Shown here one piece after another: positions 32,061-41,422 of a DNA stretch of 59,641 nt. The first letter of the stretch is position 1, and the number at the start of each line of letters is the position of its first letter. A program made the position numbers and the translations under genes. This DNA is from an uncultured Bacteroidales bacterium (lineage in GTDB: Bacteria; Bacteroidota; Bacteroidia; Bacteroidales; Muribaculaceae). The notes below the pieces were generated by a model. It did not search any database. It was given only the letters and a program-made list of their open reading frames with translations, and was not told the DNA's origin. The stretch covers positions 1 to 59,641 of the forward strand of contig UQVH01000019.1 of assembly GCA_900544535.1 (NCBI GenBank), in the 5' to 3' direction.

Positions 32061-33461
32061 ATGTCACTCCAACAGAATCTCAACACTCTGCGCCATCCCG
32101 TCAGCAACGCGCCTGAAAAAAGCCCCTTCAATGCCGGTGAGACACTCGCCGAACAGGGAGAAAAGCTCAGAGTGCTGCTCCTCGGATCGGGAGGCCGCGA
32201 ATGTGCCCTCGCATGGAAAATATCACTCTCTCCCCGTCTGGAAAAACTCTTCATCGCTCCCGGCAACGGCGGCACTGACGCATATGGCGAAAACGTAAGC
32301 CTCTCACCGCTCGATTTCCCCGCCATTGCTGAGTTCTGCAAGGCAAACTCGATCGATATGATCGTTGTCGGCAATGAAGATCCCCTCGTGGCCGGTATCT
32401 ATGACTATTTTCAGGCCTTCGAAGGCGCTCCCCTGATCGTAGGCCCGTCAAAAGCCGGCGCCGCGCTCGAAGGGAGCAAGGATTTTGCAAAACAGTTCAT
32501 GATGCGCCACTCGATCCCCACAGCGGCCTACCGCAGTTTCACTGCCGAGACCGTAGAAGAGGGTTGTAAGTTCCTCGAATCACTCAAAGCCCCCTACGTG
32601 CTCAAGGCCGACGGTCTCGCTGCCGGAAAGGGCGTGCTGATCCTCGACTCTCTGGACGAAGCCAAGGCCTCGCTGCGCGAGATGCTCGGCGGCATGTTCG
32701 GCAAGTCGTCGGCGACAGTGGTGATCGAAGAGTTCCTCAAAGGAATCGAGTGCTCGGTGTTCGTGCTGACCGACGGCAACGGCGGCTACCGTATCCTGCC
32801 TGTCGCCAAAGACTACAAGCGTATCGGCGAAGGTGACACCGGCCTCAACACCGGCGGCATGGGCGCAGTAAGCCCCGTAGTGTTCGCCGACAGCGAATTC
32901 ATGCGCAAAGTCGAGGAACGTATCATTCTTCCGACCGTCAATGGTCTCGTGGCCGAAGGCATCACCTACCGCGGCTTTATCTTCCTCGGCCTGATCGAAG
33001 TGGAAGGCGAACCGATGGTGATCGAATACAATGTCCGCATGGGTGATCCGGAAACCGAGGTGGTCATGCTGCGCATTGCCTCCGACCTGCTTCCCCTGCT
33101 CGAAGCCGCAGCCAAAGGCAACCTCGGCACACTGCCCCTCGCCGAAGATCCGCGCTACGCAACCACCGTCATGGTCGTGTCAGGCGGCTATCCCGGCAGC
33201 TACAACAAAGGCGAGGAGATCACCGGAGCCGACGATCCTATGGCCAATGCCATACTTTTCCACGCCGGAACAAAGCGCGACGCCGACGGCTCGCTTCTGA
33301 CCGCCGGAGGCCGTGTGATAGCCTGCAGCGCCTACGGTGATTCTATTGACGCCGCACTGGCCAACAGCTATGCAGCAGCCGACGCAGTGGAGTTCAACGG
33401 CAAATACATGCGCCGTGATATCGGACAGGATCTTAAAAAACTGAGTGAAATCCGCGGATGA
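32061..33461 (+). CDS. purD: Phosphoribosylamine-glycine ligase
   Basis: PurD (GAR synthetase) joins phosphoribosylamine and glycine in purine synthesis. The ATP-grasp enzyme of 466 aa shows LRVLLLGSGGRECALAWK, the HxG-like APGNGGTDAYGENVSL, VVGNEDPLVAGI, the KADGLAAGKGVLI lysine strand, NTGGMGAVSP and EYNVRMGDPETEVVM. About 37 residues precede the usual start of the domain (LRVLLLGSGG), which is unusual; no internal ATG gives a shorter form. The downstream membrane protein gene overlaps its stop by 4 bp. Confidence 0.95.
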   Translation: MSLQQNLNTLRHPVSNAPEKSPFNAGETLAEQGEKLRVLLLGSGGRECALAWKISLSPRLEKLFIAPGNGGTDAYGENVSLSPLDFPAIAEFCKANSIDMIVVGNEDPLVAGIYDYFQAFEGAPLIVGPSKAGAALEGSKDFAKQFMMRHSIPTAAYRSFTAETVEEGCKFLESLKAPYVLKADGLAAGKGVLILDSLDEAKASLREMLGGMFGKSSATVVIEEFLKGIECSVFVLTDGNGGYRILPVAKDYKRIGEGDTGLNTGGMGAVSPVVFADSEFMRKVEERIILPTVNGLVAEGITYRGFIFLGLIEVEGEPMVIEYNVRMGDPETEVVMLRIASDLLPLLEAAAKGNLGTLPLAEDPRYATTVMVVSGGYPGSYNKGEEITGADDPMANAILFHAGTKRDADGSLLTAGGRVIACSAYGDSIDAALANSYAAADAVEFNGKYMRRDIGQDLKKLSEIRG

Positions 33462-34444
33462 CCCGTAAAGAACTCACATTTACCCGCATAATCCGTTCGC
33501 GAGGCATGGGCGTGCTCATAGGCCTCGCGGCGGTTTTTATGACCGTACAGGCCGGACTTGCCGACAGAATCCAGCACATCGGCGACTTCCGGACCATTGC
33601 TTTCCCGACGCCATCGTCCTGGCTCGCACCGGGCAGCCTGTCAATGTGGCTCAACATGCTGACAGTGCTTGCCACCGGAACGGTGATGATCATGATCAAC
33701 CGCCATTTCAACCTCCTGCGCACCACATCAGCTTTCTTCGCCGCATATTTTGTCTTCATCACCGCCTGCACTCCTTCGGTGATGGGCTGTCTGGGCGCCT
33801 CCTCGCTGCTTGCCCTGACAATGATGGGTGCCGTGTGGCTGACATTCAGCATCTACAATCTGCGCGCAAGCTCCCGGCGTGTTTTCCTGATCTTCTTCCT
33901 CATTGGTCTCGGTCAGCTCACCGAATATTCTTTCGCACTCTATATTCCGGTGTTCATAGCCGCATTGGGGCAGATGAGGATATTCTCGTTCAAGAAAATC
34001 CTCGCGGCCATTCTCGGAAACATCACACCGGCCTGGATCACCTGGGGACTCGGCCTCGCGCCTGTACCTGAGATACCGCAATTCTGCTTCACTCCTCCCT
34101 CGATGCTGCTTGCCGATCCGTCGGGTTGGCCGCTGATCGCGGCTGCCGCGCTGACACTGCTGACAGGCTTCCTCTTCGGCAACATCAACCTCATCAAGAT
34201 ACTCGGCTTCAATGCCCAGGCCCGCGCCTACAACGGAATGCTGACCATGCTGTCGATCGCGACAGGTATCTTCGCCATTATCAATTTTACAAACCTTGCG
34301 CTCTACATCACCCTGCTCAATGCCTGCGTTGCATTTCAGGTGGGCCATTTCTTCCGCTTCACCGTAATGCGCCGCGGCTATATAGCTGTCGTCACCCTTA
34401 TGGCAGCCTATTTCGGCATATATCTCTGGGCGATGCTGGGCTGA
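33458..34444 (+). CDS. Polytopic membrane protein of unknown function
   Basis: A 328-aa integral inner-membrane protein with about nine hydrophobic segments, Arg/Lys-rich short loops and no recognised motif. It begins at an ATG overlapping the purD stop (ATGA), so translation is coupled to purD. The pattern (FMTVQAGLADRIQHIGDFRTIAFPTP, then a series of helices ending with YIAVVTLMAAYFGIYLWAML) resembles the uncharacterised DUF6427-like proteins of Bacteroidetes that lie near purine or envelope genes. I cannot name its function. pdxB follows 30 bp downstream. Confidence 0.75.
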   Translation: MTRKELTFTRIIRSRGMGVLIGLAAVFMTVQAGLADRIQHIGDFRTIAFPTPSSWLAPGSLSMWLNMLTVLATGTVMIMINRHFNLLRTTSAFFAAYFVFITACTPSVMGCLGASSLLALTMMGAVWLTFSIYNLRASSRRVFLIFFLIGLGQLTEYSFALYIPVFIAALGQMRIFSFKKILAAILGNITPAWITWGLGLAPVPEIPQFCFTPPSMLLADPSGWPLIAAAALTLLTGFLFGNINLIKILGFNAQARAYNGMLTMLSIATGIFAIINFTNLALYITLLNACVAFQVGHFFRFTVMRRGYIAVVTLMAAYFGIYLWAMLG

Positions 34445-34474
34445 ACACACACCACATAAACATACAACCGACAC

Positions 34475-35524
34475 ATGAAAATCGTAGCCGACCGCAACAT
34501 ACCCTATATAGCCGACGCTGTCCGAAGCCTCGGCGAACTGATACTCCTTCCCGGCGCCGACATCTCAGCCGACATCGTCAGCGACGCTGACATACTCCTG
34601 ACACGCACCCGCACCCGCTGCGACGCTTCGCTGCTCGACGGCTCGAAATGTACATTCATCGGTACCGCAACAATCGGTACCGACCACATCGACCTCGACT
34701 ATTGCCGTTCGCGCGGGATCACCGTGGCCAATGCTCCGGGCTGCAACGCTCCCGCCGTAGCCCAATATGTCCTGTCGGCTATCCGCACTTTCCTTCCTGA
34801 GGCCGAACCGCTTGCGGGCAAGACTCTCGGCATCATCGGAGCAGGCAATGTCGGCTCCATACTCAACCGCTGGGCTCTCGGTCTGGGGATGAAGACCATC
34901 ATCAATGACCCTCCGCGTGAGGAAAGCGGTGACGGAGTTTATGACTACCGCACACTCGCAGAGCTTGCAGCCGGGTCGGATTTCATCTCTATACATACAC
35001 CCTACACGAAAGAGGGGGCGCATCCGACATTCCACCTCATTGACCGCGACTTCCTTTCAATGACACAGCGGCGCCCGTTGATCATCAACGCCGCCCGCGG
35101 CGCCGTCGCCGACACTGCGGCTCTCAAAGCGGCCCTGCATGACGGCATCATCTCAGGAGCGGCAATCGACTGCTGGGAAAACGAGCCGAACATCGACCCC
35201 GAACTGCTTTCAGAGGCTGTGGTGGCCACTCCACACATCGCAGGCTATTCCGCCGAAGGGAAGATCCGCGCCACACGCATGGTTCTTGAAGCACTTGCCG
35301 CACATCTCCATGACAAACTCGACATTGAAATAACAGCCGAAGAACTCACAGCCGGACTGCCTGCCGTGAATCCCATACCGGAGACTGTAAGCGAGGCAAT
35401 GCTCGGCTATGACATTGATGCCGACCACATTCTGCGCAATCTCTCCACTCCCGGTGCCACCGTGAGCGCAGAGTTCGAATCGCTGCGCAACAACTACCGC
35501 CTGCGCCCGGAACCACACTGCTGA
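34475..35524 (+). CDS. pdxB: 4-phosphoerythronate dehydrogenase
   Basis: PdxB oxidises 4-phospho-D-erythronate in the DXP-independent synthesis of pyridoxal phosphate. The 349-aa protein is of the D-2-hydroxyacid dehydrogenase family: N-terminal MKIVADRNIPY, the NAD-binding GIIGAGNVGSILNRW, the catalytic Arg in NAARGAVADT, Glu in CWENEPNIDPE, and His in TPHIAGYSAEGK. The N-terminal segment and the C-terminal extension (about residues 280-349) are those of PdxB, not of simpler family members. Neighbouring genes do not belong to the same pathway. Confidence 0.94.
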   Translation: MKIVADRNIPYIADAVRSLGELILLPGADISADIVSDADILLTRTRTRCDASLLDGSKCTFIGTATIGTDHIDLDYCRSRGITVANAPGCNAPAVAQYVLSAIRTFLPEAEPLAGKTLGIIGAGNVGSILNRWALGLGMKTIINDPPREESGDGVYDYRTLAELAAGSDFISIHTPYTKEGAHPTFHLIDRDFLSMTQRRPLIINAARGAVADTAALKAALHDGIISGAAIDCWENEPNIDPELLSEAVVATPHIAGYSAEGKIRATRMVLEALAAHLHDKLDIEITAEELTAGLPAVNPIPETVSEAMLGYDIDADHILRNLSTPGATVSAEFESLRNNYRLRPEPHC

Positions 35525-35685
35525 TCCTCCGTCACACCGGCGGTAACCGGCCATGCTGCCAAAGAGAGTAGAAATGATTTAAAATTTCCGAAACTTCCTG
35601 AAATCTAATGAAAAACGGCCTCCGCGGAAATGTTTAAGCCTCTTCCCGGACGTTATATCTCCATAGAGTCAGGAGGCCAACGCTT

Positions 35686-38583
35686 ATGAGACAGATTCTT
35701 TCCATACTGATGATATTCTGCGCGCTCTTTGCGGGCGCGGCTACCAAAACGCCCAAGAAGAGCAAGGCGAAAAAAGCCCGGACCACTAAAGTGGCCTCCG
35801 CTCCCCAGGTCCCGCGTCCGGCGCGTGAACCCTTTGTCACCCGTGTCGACGCTCCGACTGCCCCAAAAGGTCTTGCCGGCAAAAATATCGCTCTATGGCA
35901 AAGCCACGGCCGCTATTTCGATCAGAACGAAGACCGCTGGATGTGGCAGCGCGCTCGCCTGATGGGAACCGTGGAGGATCTCTATCCGCAGGCCTACGTG
36001 CTTCCCTACCTGATCCCGATGCTTGAAAACGCGGGAGCCTATGTGATGACCCCGCGCGAGCGCGACACCTCGACTCAGGAAATAATCGTCGACATGGACG
36101 GCGGTTTCGCACAGAAAGACTACAACGAGAAAAACGGACAGCACAAATGGACAGCCGCACAAGGGATCAAGGGCTTCGGCTACAAAAAGGAGATCCTTGG
36201 CGACGGCGACAATCCTTTCCGCATGGGTTCGGTGCGCGAGGTCGCCACGGTGACCGATCCGGCGAAAGCCTCGACAGCCTCGTGGTATGCCGATTTTCCC
36301 GAAGGCGGCAACTATGCAGTCTATGTGAGCTATGCCTCGCTCCCCAACAGCGCCCGCGATGCGCGATATACAGTCAACTCGCTTGCCGGAAGCGAGGAGT
36401 TTGAAGTCAACCAGCACATAGGCGGAGGCACCTGGGTATATCTCGGCACCTTCCCCTTTGCCGCAGGCAAGAGCAACAGCCCGACGGTGGAACTCACCAA
36501 CATTTCGTCGGAAAAAGACAAGGTTATCACCGCCGATGCCGTCCGCATAGGAGGCGGAATGGGCAATGTCAGCCGTTCGGCGCCGGGCGGAGAACCTACT
36601 ATCAGCAACTATCCCCGTTTCACCGAAGGAGCGCGCTACTGGATGCAATGGGCCGGTGTACCATCGTCGGTTTACAGCGTCACAAGTGGGCAGAACGACT
36701 ATGAGGACGACTACAAGAGCCGTGCTCTGTGGGTCAACTATCTTGCCGGAGGTTCTTCGCAGCTTCCGGGAGAGAAAGGACTGGGAATTCCCGTCGATCT
36801 CTCTTTCGCTTTCCATACCGATGCCGGCACGACTTCCGATCCGGAAACGACCATAGGCACCATGCCGATCGTCTATACCAAAGGCGACCGTCTCGGCAGC
36901 GGCGAAGCGCGCACCACATCCAAGCGCTTTGCCGACATTGTGACAGATCAGATTGTCAGCGACATACAGACGCTCTATGAGCCTACATGGACCCGCCGTC
37001 AGTTGCGCGACAAACCTTATCGCGAAGTGATGGACACAAAGGTTCCGGCCATGCTTATCGAGCTTCTGAGCCATCAGAATTTCGCGGATATGCGCTACGG
37101 TCTTGACCCGAATTTCCGTTTCGACGTCAGCCGTGCCATCTACAAGGGGATTCTGAAATATCTGCATGAGAAAGACGGTGTCCCCTACGTGGTCGAGCCT
37201 CTGCCCGTCAGCCATTTCCGCATCGCGGGAACAGGAACCGAATATCTGCTGACATGGCAGGGAGTCGATGATCCGCTCGAACCGTCAGCCCGGCCCACCT
37301 ATTATATAGTCTACGAGCGTGTGGACGACGGCGCATTTACCGAACTGGCCATCACCGACGATCCGCAGCTGACGGTGCGCGTCAGCGACAACCGCATTTA
37401 CAGCTACAAGGTAGTGGCAGCCAACGACGGAGGCGTCAGCTTTCCCTCCGAGATCCTTTCGCTGTGCAACACCGGTACCGACAAGCCGCAAGTGCTGATC
37501 GTCAACGGTTTCACCCGCATCTCCGGTCCGGCTGAAATCTACGCCACAGGCCGCGTCGGCTTTGACTATCAGGAGGATCACGGCGTTCCCTATATTCAGG
37601 ACATGCAGTTCACCGGCTATCAGACCGAGTTCCGCCCCGGAGTCGAATGGACCTCCAACGATTCGCCGGGCCACGGCGCCAGCCATGCCACATACGAGAC
37701 TGAGCTTTTTGCCGGAAATACCTTTGATTTCGTCTACGTTCATGGTGAATCAGTCCGCGCCGCGGGATTCTCTTTCATCTCGGCAGGAGTGGATGCGTTT
37801 GTCGACAATATGCCTGAAGTCCGCATCATCGACCTCATCCTCGGCAAGCAGAAGGAGATCACGGTCGGGACTTCGCAGGAACGTAAGTTCAAGCCCTTTA
37901 CCGAGGAACTGAAACAGCGCTTGAGCGAGTTCTGCGACGGCGGAGGCGCTCTGTTTATGTCGGGCAGCTATATCGGCTCGGATCTTTTCGACAACCGCTT
38001 CTCCGACAGCGAGCGGCGTGTTTCCGACGCCCGTTTCGGTCACTCGGTCCTCGGACTCCAGTGGCGTCAGGCCAAAGCCACGATTACAGGGAAAGTCCGC
38101 GAGGTCAAATCAAAATACAGCGAGTTCCGCTCAGGTCTGTCGTTCACTTTCCGTCAGGAGCTTAACGCCGACTGCTATGCCGTGGAATCGCCGGAATCAT
38201 TCAGTCCGATCGACAAATCCAACGGCAGTCCTATCCTGCGCTATACCGAAAACGACTACATAGCCGGTGTGGCTTTCGATCCCGGCACACACAGGGCCGT
38301 GACACTCGGTTTCCCCTTCGAAACCATCACTGGAAGTTTCGAGCGTGACGCATTGATGAAACAGATTCTCGACTTCTTCACCACACCCGAAGGAGTCCAC
38401 CCCGGCGCGCGACCGAAAGTTGTTCCGGAGACCATAATTGCCAACGAGCCGCCGACCGCTCCGATGCAGACCCGAACTCCGCGCAATCTGCGCCCCAACG
38501 AAACCGCCGAACGCAGCGAATCCTCTGAACGCAACAACTCCACCCCACGCAAACCCCGCAAAGGCCCCGACAGGAATGCCTGA
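35686..38583 (+). CDS. Exported N-acetylmuramoyl-L-alanine amidase-like protein with golvesin domain
   Basis: A 965-aa exported protein of the type often labelled 'xanthan lyase' or 'golvesin C-terminal-like' in Bacteroidales. The signal peptide is residues 1-19 (MRQILSILMIFCALFAGAA). An Amidase_3-like fold can be traced in pieces: IALWQSHGRYF (first His), SFAFHTDAGTTSDP (His), and VPAMLIELLSHQN (catalytic Glu). A golvesin-like beta domain (TASWYADFPEGGNYAVYVSY ... VITADAVRIGGG) is inserted between the first and second parts. A fibronectin-III domain follows, then an alpha/beta domain (residues about 600-900) and a Pro/Arg-rich tail. The probable task is trimming of peptidoglycan; 'xanthan lyase' is unlikely. 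Confidence 0.75.
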   Translation: MRQILSILMIFCALFAGAATKTPKKSKAKKARTTKVASAPQVPRPAREPFVTRVDAPTAPKGLAGKNIALWQSHGRYFDQNEDRWMWQRARLMGTVEDLYPQAYVLPYLIPMLENAGAYVMTPRERDTSTQEIIVDMDGGFAQKDYNEKNGQHKWTAAQGIKGFGYKKEILGDGDNPFRMGSVREVATVTDPAKASTASWYADFPEGGNYAVYVSYASLPNSARDARYTVNSLAGSEEFEVNQHIGGGTWVYLGTFPFAAGKSNSPTVELTNISSEKDKVITADAVRIGGGMGNVSRSAPGGEPTISNYPRFTEGARYWMQWAGVPSSVYSVTSGQNDYEDDYKSRALWVNYLAGGSSQLPGEKGLGIPVDLSFAFHTDAGTTSDPETTIGTMPIVYTKGDRLGSGEARTTSKRFADIVTDQIVSDIQTLYEPTWTRRQLRDKPYREVMDTKVPAMLIELLSHQNFADMRYGLDPNFRFDVSRAIYKGILKYLHEKDGVPYVVEPLPVSHFRIAGTGTEYLLTWQGVDDPLEPSARPTYYIVYERVDDGAFTELAITDDPQLTVRVSDNRIYSYKVVAANDGGVSFPSEILSLCNTGTDKPQVLIVNGFTRISGPAEIYATGRVGFDYQEDHGVPYIQDMQFTGYQTEFRPGVEWTSNDSPGHGASHATYETELFAGNTFDFVYVHGESVRAAGFSFISAGVDAFVDNMPEVRIIDLILGKQKEITVGTSQERKFKPFTEELKQRLSEFCDGGGALFMSGSYIGSDLFDNRFSDSERRVSDARFGHSVLGLQWRQAKATITGKVREVKSKYSEFRSGLSFTFRQELNADCYAVESPESFSPIDKSNGSPILRYTENDYIAGVAFDPGTHRAVTLGFPFETITGSFERDALMKQILDFFTTPEGVHPGARPKVVPETIIANEPPTAPMQTRTPRNLRPNETAERSESSERNNSTPRKPRKGPDRNA

Positions 38584-38650
38584 ACTAATTAGGATCGTGC
38601 CAAGCTATTCAGAATCAAGTCTAAGAAACTTGTTCATACGGGATAGAGAT

Positions 38651-38914
38651 TCAGACAGATATTATTGATTTGCCAAAAAAAGCCGACAGCATTGCAAGTG
38701 TGGAAACAGTGAAATTGTGCTGTCCGCTCAACCACCTTGTTATCTCGCTCGGACGCTTTCCCAACTGGTCGGCAAACTGTTTCTTTGACAGACCGCGTTC
38801 CTGCATGAGTGCGTCGATTTTATTGGATATTGCGAAAGACAGGTTAATTTCTTCTTTTATTTCAGGTGGTACCTGACTGACCATTTTTTCGTAGCTATTA
38901 CTAATGTTCTTCAT
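38651..38914 (-). CDS. Orphan XRE-family transcriptional regulator
   Basis: An 87-aa helix-turn-helix protein of the HigA antitoxin size. The domain is MQERGLSKKQFADQLGKRPSEITRWLSGQHNFTVSTLAMLSAFFG, with the recognition helix at RPSEITRWLSG. No toxin gene accompanies it on either side: upstream is the promoter region and downstream the end of the amidase gene. It is either an isolated regulator or a relic of a toxin-antitoxin pair. A perfect -7 box lies about 25 nt before its ATG. Confidence 0.8.
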   Translation of the reverse strand: MKNISNSYEKMVSQVPPEIKEEINLSFAISNKIDALMQERGLSKKQFADQLGKRPSEITRWLSGQHNFTVSTLAMLSAFFGKSIISV

Positions 38915-38938
38915 TGCTTAATCCTTTTCATTATAACG

Positions 38939-38946
38939 CAAATATA
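38939..38946 (-). promoter_or_regulatory. Promoter -7 box of the orphan XRE gene
   Basis: TATATTTG on the minus strand matches TAnnTTTG and gives a short leader of about 18 nt. Confidence 0.6.
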
Positions 38947-39028
38947 TAATATTTATTTCACACGAATGTAAAATACTACAATTTTCCCTATCAGTACATA
39001 TGCGATTCAATTTGAATCCTCACAAATC

Positions 39029-39062
39029 TTTGCCGATTATCGAGGGAAATTTACGAACTTTG
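39029..39062 (+). promoter_or_regulatory. Promoter of the GT2-DUF4922-SpoIID group
   Basis: TTTG at 39029-39032 is followed after 22 nt by GAACTTTG at 39055-39062, one mismatch from the -7 consensus. Because the start of transcription would be near 39069, the ATG at 39065 is too early and 39116 is the better start. Confidence 0.5.
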
Positions 39063-39115
39063 CAATGAGGCGTGGCGTGGAGGTCCGCGCACAGGAAGCG
39101 CCTTTTGCAAAAATC

Positions 39116-40444
39116 ATGAAATCACGATTCTCAACCCAGGCCATGAGAGAGTTGGCCATGACGGCCGGTGAGGCTCCCGTTTTGATCAATCTGTCGGACG
39201 ATAGCGTGACTTTCACGCCCGGCGGCGAACACAGACTGACGCAGGTGCTCCGCGAATCCGGTGCCGCAATGGCTTATTGCGACTATCTGACCCTAAACTC
39301 CGACGGCTCCGAGCAACGACACCGTCTGATCGACTGCCAGTTCGGAGCGATCCGTGATGACTTCGATTTCGGCAAGATCGTAGCCGTCGATCCTGCCATG
39401 CTCCGCGAGGCCGTCAGCGAAATGACCGATGACTTCGAGGCCGCGGGCTGGTATGATCTGCGTCTGCGACTCTCGCGCAAAGGGCCGGTATTGCATATTC
39501 CCGAATCTCTCTATATAGCTTCGCCCAAAAAGGATACGTCCGCGGAGGAGGGGGAAGAACAGTTCAAATATGTCGATCCACGTAACCGCAGTTCACAGAT
39601 CGAGATGGAAAAAGCCGCCACAGCTCATCTGAAGGCCCTCGCCGCGCTCATCACTCCTGAGAAAATCAAACGACTCAACCATGCCGAGGGGACTTTTCCG
39701 GTCGAGGCCTCGGTGATCATCCCTGTGCGCAACCGATGCCGGACGATAGCCGACGCCGTGCGCAGCGCTTTAGCTCAGGAAACCACTTTTGACTTCAACG
39801 TCATTGTGATCGACAACCGCAGTACCGACGGCACATCAGAAATCCTCGACGGAATCGCAGCGGAAAATCCGCGGCTCAGAATAATCCGAACTGCCCCTGC
39901 ACCGGCGCCCGCACCCGGTATCGGCGGTTGCTGGAACTTAGGCATCAACAGCCCCGACTGCGGCCGTTTCGCAGTGCAGCTTGACAGCGACGACATTTAC
40001 AGCCGACCGGACACACTCGAAATGATCGTCGCAAAATTCCGCGAAACGGGTGCCGGAATGGTCATCGGTTCCTATATGCTGACCGATTTCAACGGCTCGC
40101 CGCTGCCTCCTGGCCTGATCGACCACGCCGAATGGACTGACGAAAACGGGCCTAACAACGCCCTACGCATCAACGGACTCGGCGCTCCACGTGCATTCTA
40201 CACCCCCGTGGCCCGCGAGATCGGATTTCCTGATGTCAGCTATGGCGAGGACTATTCGATGGGACTTGCCGTCAGCCGCCGCTATCCGATCGGGCGCATC
40301 TATGAATCTCTCTACTCCTGCCGTCGCTGGGAGGGTAATTCCGACCACGCCCTGAGCGAAGACCGCATCAACGCCAACAATCTCTATAAAGACCGTGTGC
40401 GCACCATCGAACTTCTCTCACGCCAACACCTCAACAATGACTGA
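39116..40444 (+). CDS. Glycosyltransferase family 2 protein
   Basis: A GT-A fold glycosyltransferase of 442 aa from the ATG at 39116 (MKSRFSTQAMRELAM), chosen over 39065 because of the promoter. The catalytic part starts at about residue 205: VEASVIIPVRNRCRTIADAVRSAL, FNVIVIDNRSTDGTSEIL, the DXD-type VQLDSDDIYSRP, and a C-terminal YGEDYSMGLAVSRRYPIGR. The first 200 residues are an added domain with another GT-like character (CDYLTLNSDGSEQRHRLI). It has no membrane segment. Its stop overlaps the start of the DUF4922 gene by 8 bp. The acceptor and sugar are not known. Confidence 0.85.
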   Translation: MKSRFSTQAMRELAMTAGEAPVLINLSDDSVTFTPGGEHRLTQVLRESGAAMAYCDYLTLNSDGSEQRHRLIDCQFGAIRDDFDFGKIVAVDPAMLREAVSEMTDDFEAAGWYDLRLRLSRKGPVLHIPESLYIASPKKDTSAEEGEEQFKYVDPRNRSSQIEMEKAATAHLKALAALITPEKIKRLNHAEGTFPVEASVIIPVRNRCRTIADAVRSALAQETTFDFNVIVIDNRSTDGTSEILDGIAAENPRLRIIRTAPAPAPAPGIGGCWNLGINSPDCGRFAVQLDSDDIYSRPDTLEMIVAKFRETGAGMVIGSYMLTDFNGSPLPPGLIDHAEWTDENGPNNALRINGLGAPRAFYTPVAREIGFPDVSYGEDYSMGLAVSRRYPIGRIYESLYSCRRWEGNSDHALSEDRINANNLYKDRVRTIELLSRQHLNND

Positions 40445-41369
40445 TCACGACGCATTCTTCCGGAGCGAGCTATCGGCCTGGCCTTTGGCCCGCGACAACT
40501 TCCGCAATCTCGAAAAATCGCTTGCCGGAGCCGTCATGCTGACCGACGGCGGGGGATGGCAACTGCGCAAGGTGCTTGTCAACCACCGCCGGGCCTCCAT
40601 CACCGCCAAAACCGACTCGCGGAGCATCGCCGCACGCCCATGTTTCCTCTGCGCCGCAAACCGGCCGCCGGAACAGGGGGCAATCCGGGAGGGAGGCTAC
40701 GAGATACTGGTCAACCCATACCCGCTCGCACCGGTCCACTACACCATAGCCTCCTGCCACCACGAAGCGCAGAGCTTCGCCGGACACATCGCCGACATGG
40801 CGCGGCTGACGACCGTGCTCCCCGATATGTGCGTCTTCTACAACGGTCCGCGTTGCGGTGCTTCGGCCCCCGATCATCTGCATTTTCAGGCCGTGACGAA
40901 GGAGACTGCCGCAAATATCCTCGATGCGGCCCTGCCGTTGGAAAAAATCGCTGCGATCGCCGACGGCACCCTCTTCAGAAGTCAGCCCGGACGCACACCC
41001 TATCCCTTCTTCCTGATCGACGCACCGACGGCCGAAACGACAAAAAAAATTCTCAGCCGTCTGCTCGCAGCCCTTCCCCCGGCCGATCCCGAACCGATGG
41101 TCAACATCGCTATGGTGACGCTCCCTGACGGCGGTCTCCGGACGTTCGTGGCACCGCGTCGCCGCCACCGCCCCGCCGTCTACGGCACAGAGCCTGGTCA
41201 GCTGCTCGTCAGCCCGGCGACAATCGAGATGCTCGGCACCCTCGTATGCTCGCGTCCGGAGGACTTCGACCGCCTCGATCTCACCTCGGCCGCCTCGATC
41301 CTCGCCGAAGTGGGCCTCTCCGAAGAAGAATTAACTGAAACCGTCACCAATTTTCTAACAAATGTGTAG
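40437..41369 (+). CDS. DUF4922 protein, HIT-like nucleotidylyltransferase
   Basis: A 310-aa protein of the DUF4922 family starting at the ATG at 40437, overlapping the glycosyltransferase by 8 bp. It has the layout of GalT/GDP-L-galactose-phosphorylase-type HIT enzymes: PCFLCAANRPPEQG near residue 65 (Cys pair, perhaps zinc), ILVNPYPLAPVHYTIASCHHEAQ, and the active-site HLHFQ (H-x-H-x-Q) in APDHLHFQAVTK. Members of this superfamily transfer or phosphorolyse nucleotide sugars via a nucleotidyl-His. Coupled to a glycosyltransferase, a sugar-nucleotide function is plausible; the substrate is unknown. Confidence 0.8.
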   Translation: MTDHDAFFRSELSAWPLARDNFRNLEKSLAGAVMLTDGGGWQLRKVLVNHRRASITAKTDSRSIAARPCFLCAANRPPEQGAIREGGYEILVNPYPLAPVHYTIASCHHEAQSFAGHIADMARLTTVLPDMCVFYNGPRCGASAPDHLHFQAVTKETAANILDAALPLEKIAAIADGTLFRSQPGRTPYPFFLIDAPTAETTKKILSRLLAALPPADPEPMVNIAMVTLPDGGLRTFVAPRRRHRPAVYGTEPGQLLVSPATIEMLGTLVCSRPEDFDRLDLTSAASILAEVGLSEEELTETVTNFLTNV

Positions 41370-41389
41370 GGACGCGATTCATCGCGTCC
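41370..41389. repeat. 20-bp palindrome, subtype A variant (forward)
   Basis: GGACGCGATTCATCGCGTCC differs from the subtype A core at one central base. It is preceded by GTAG and followed by GCA. It starts right after the DUF4922 stop and forms an inverted pair with the subtype B copy at 41423-41442. Confidence 0.75.
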
Positions 41390-41422
41390 GCAACCACCTA
41401 AGGAATAGCTTATTATAATGGA

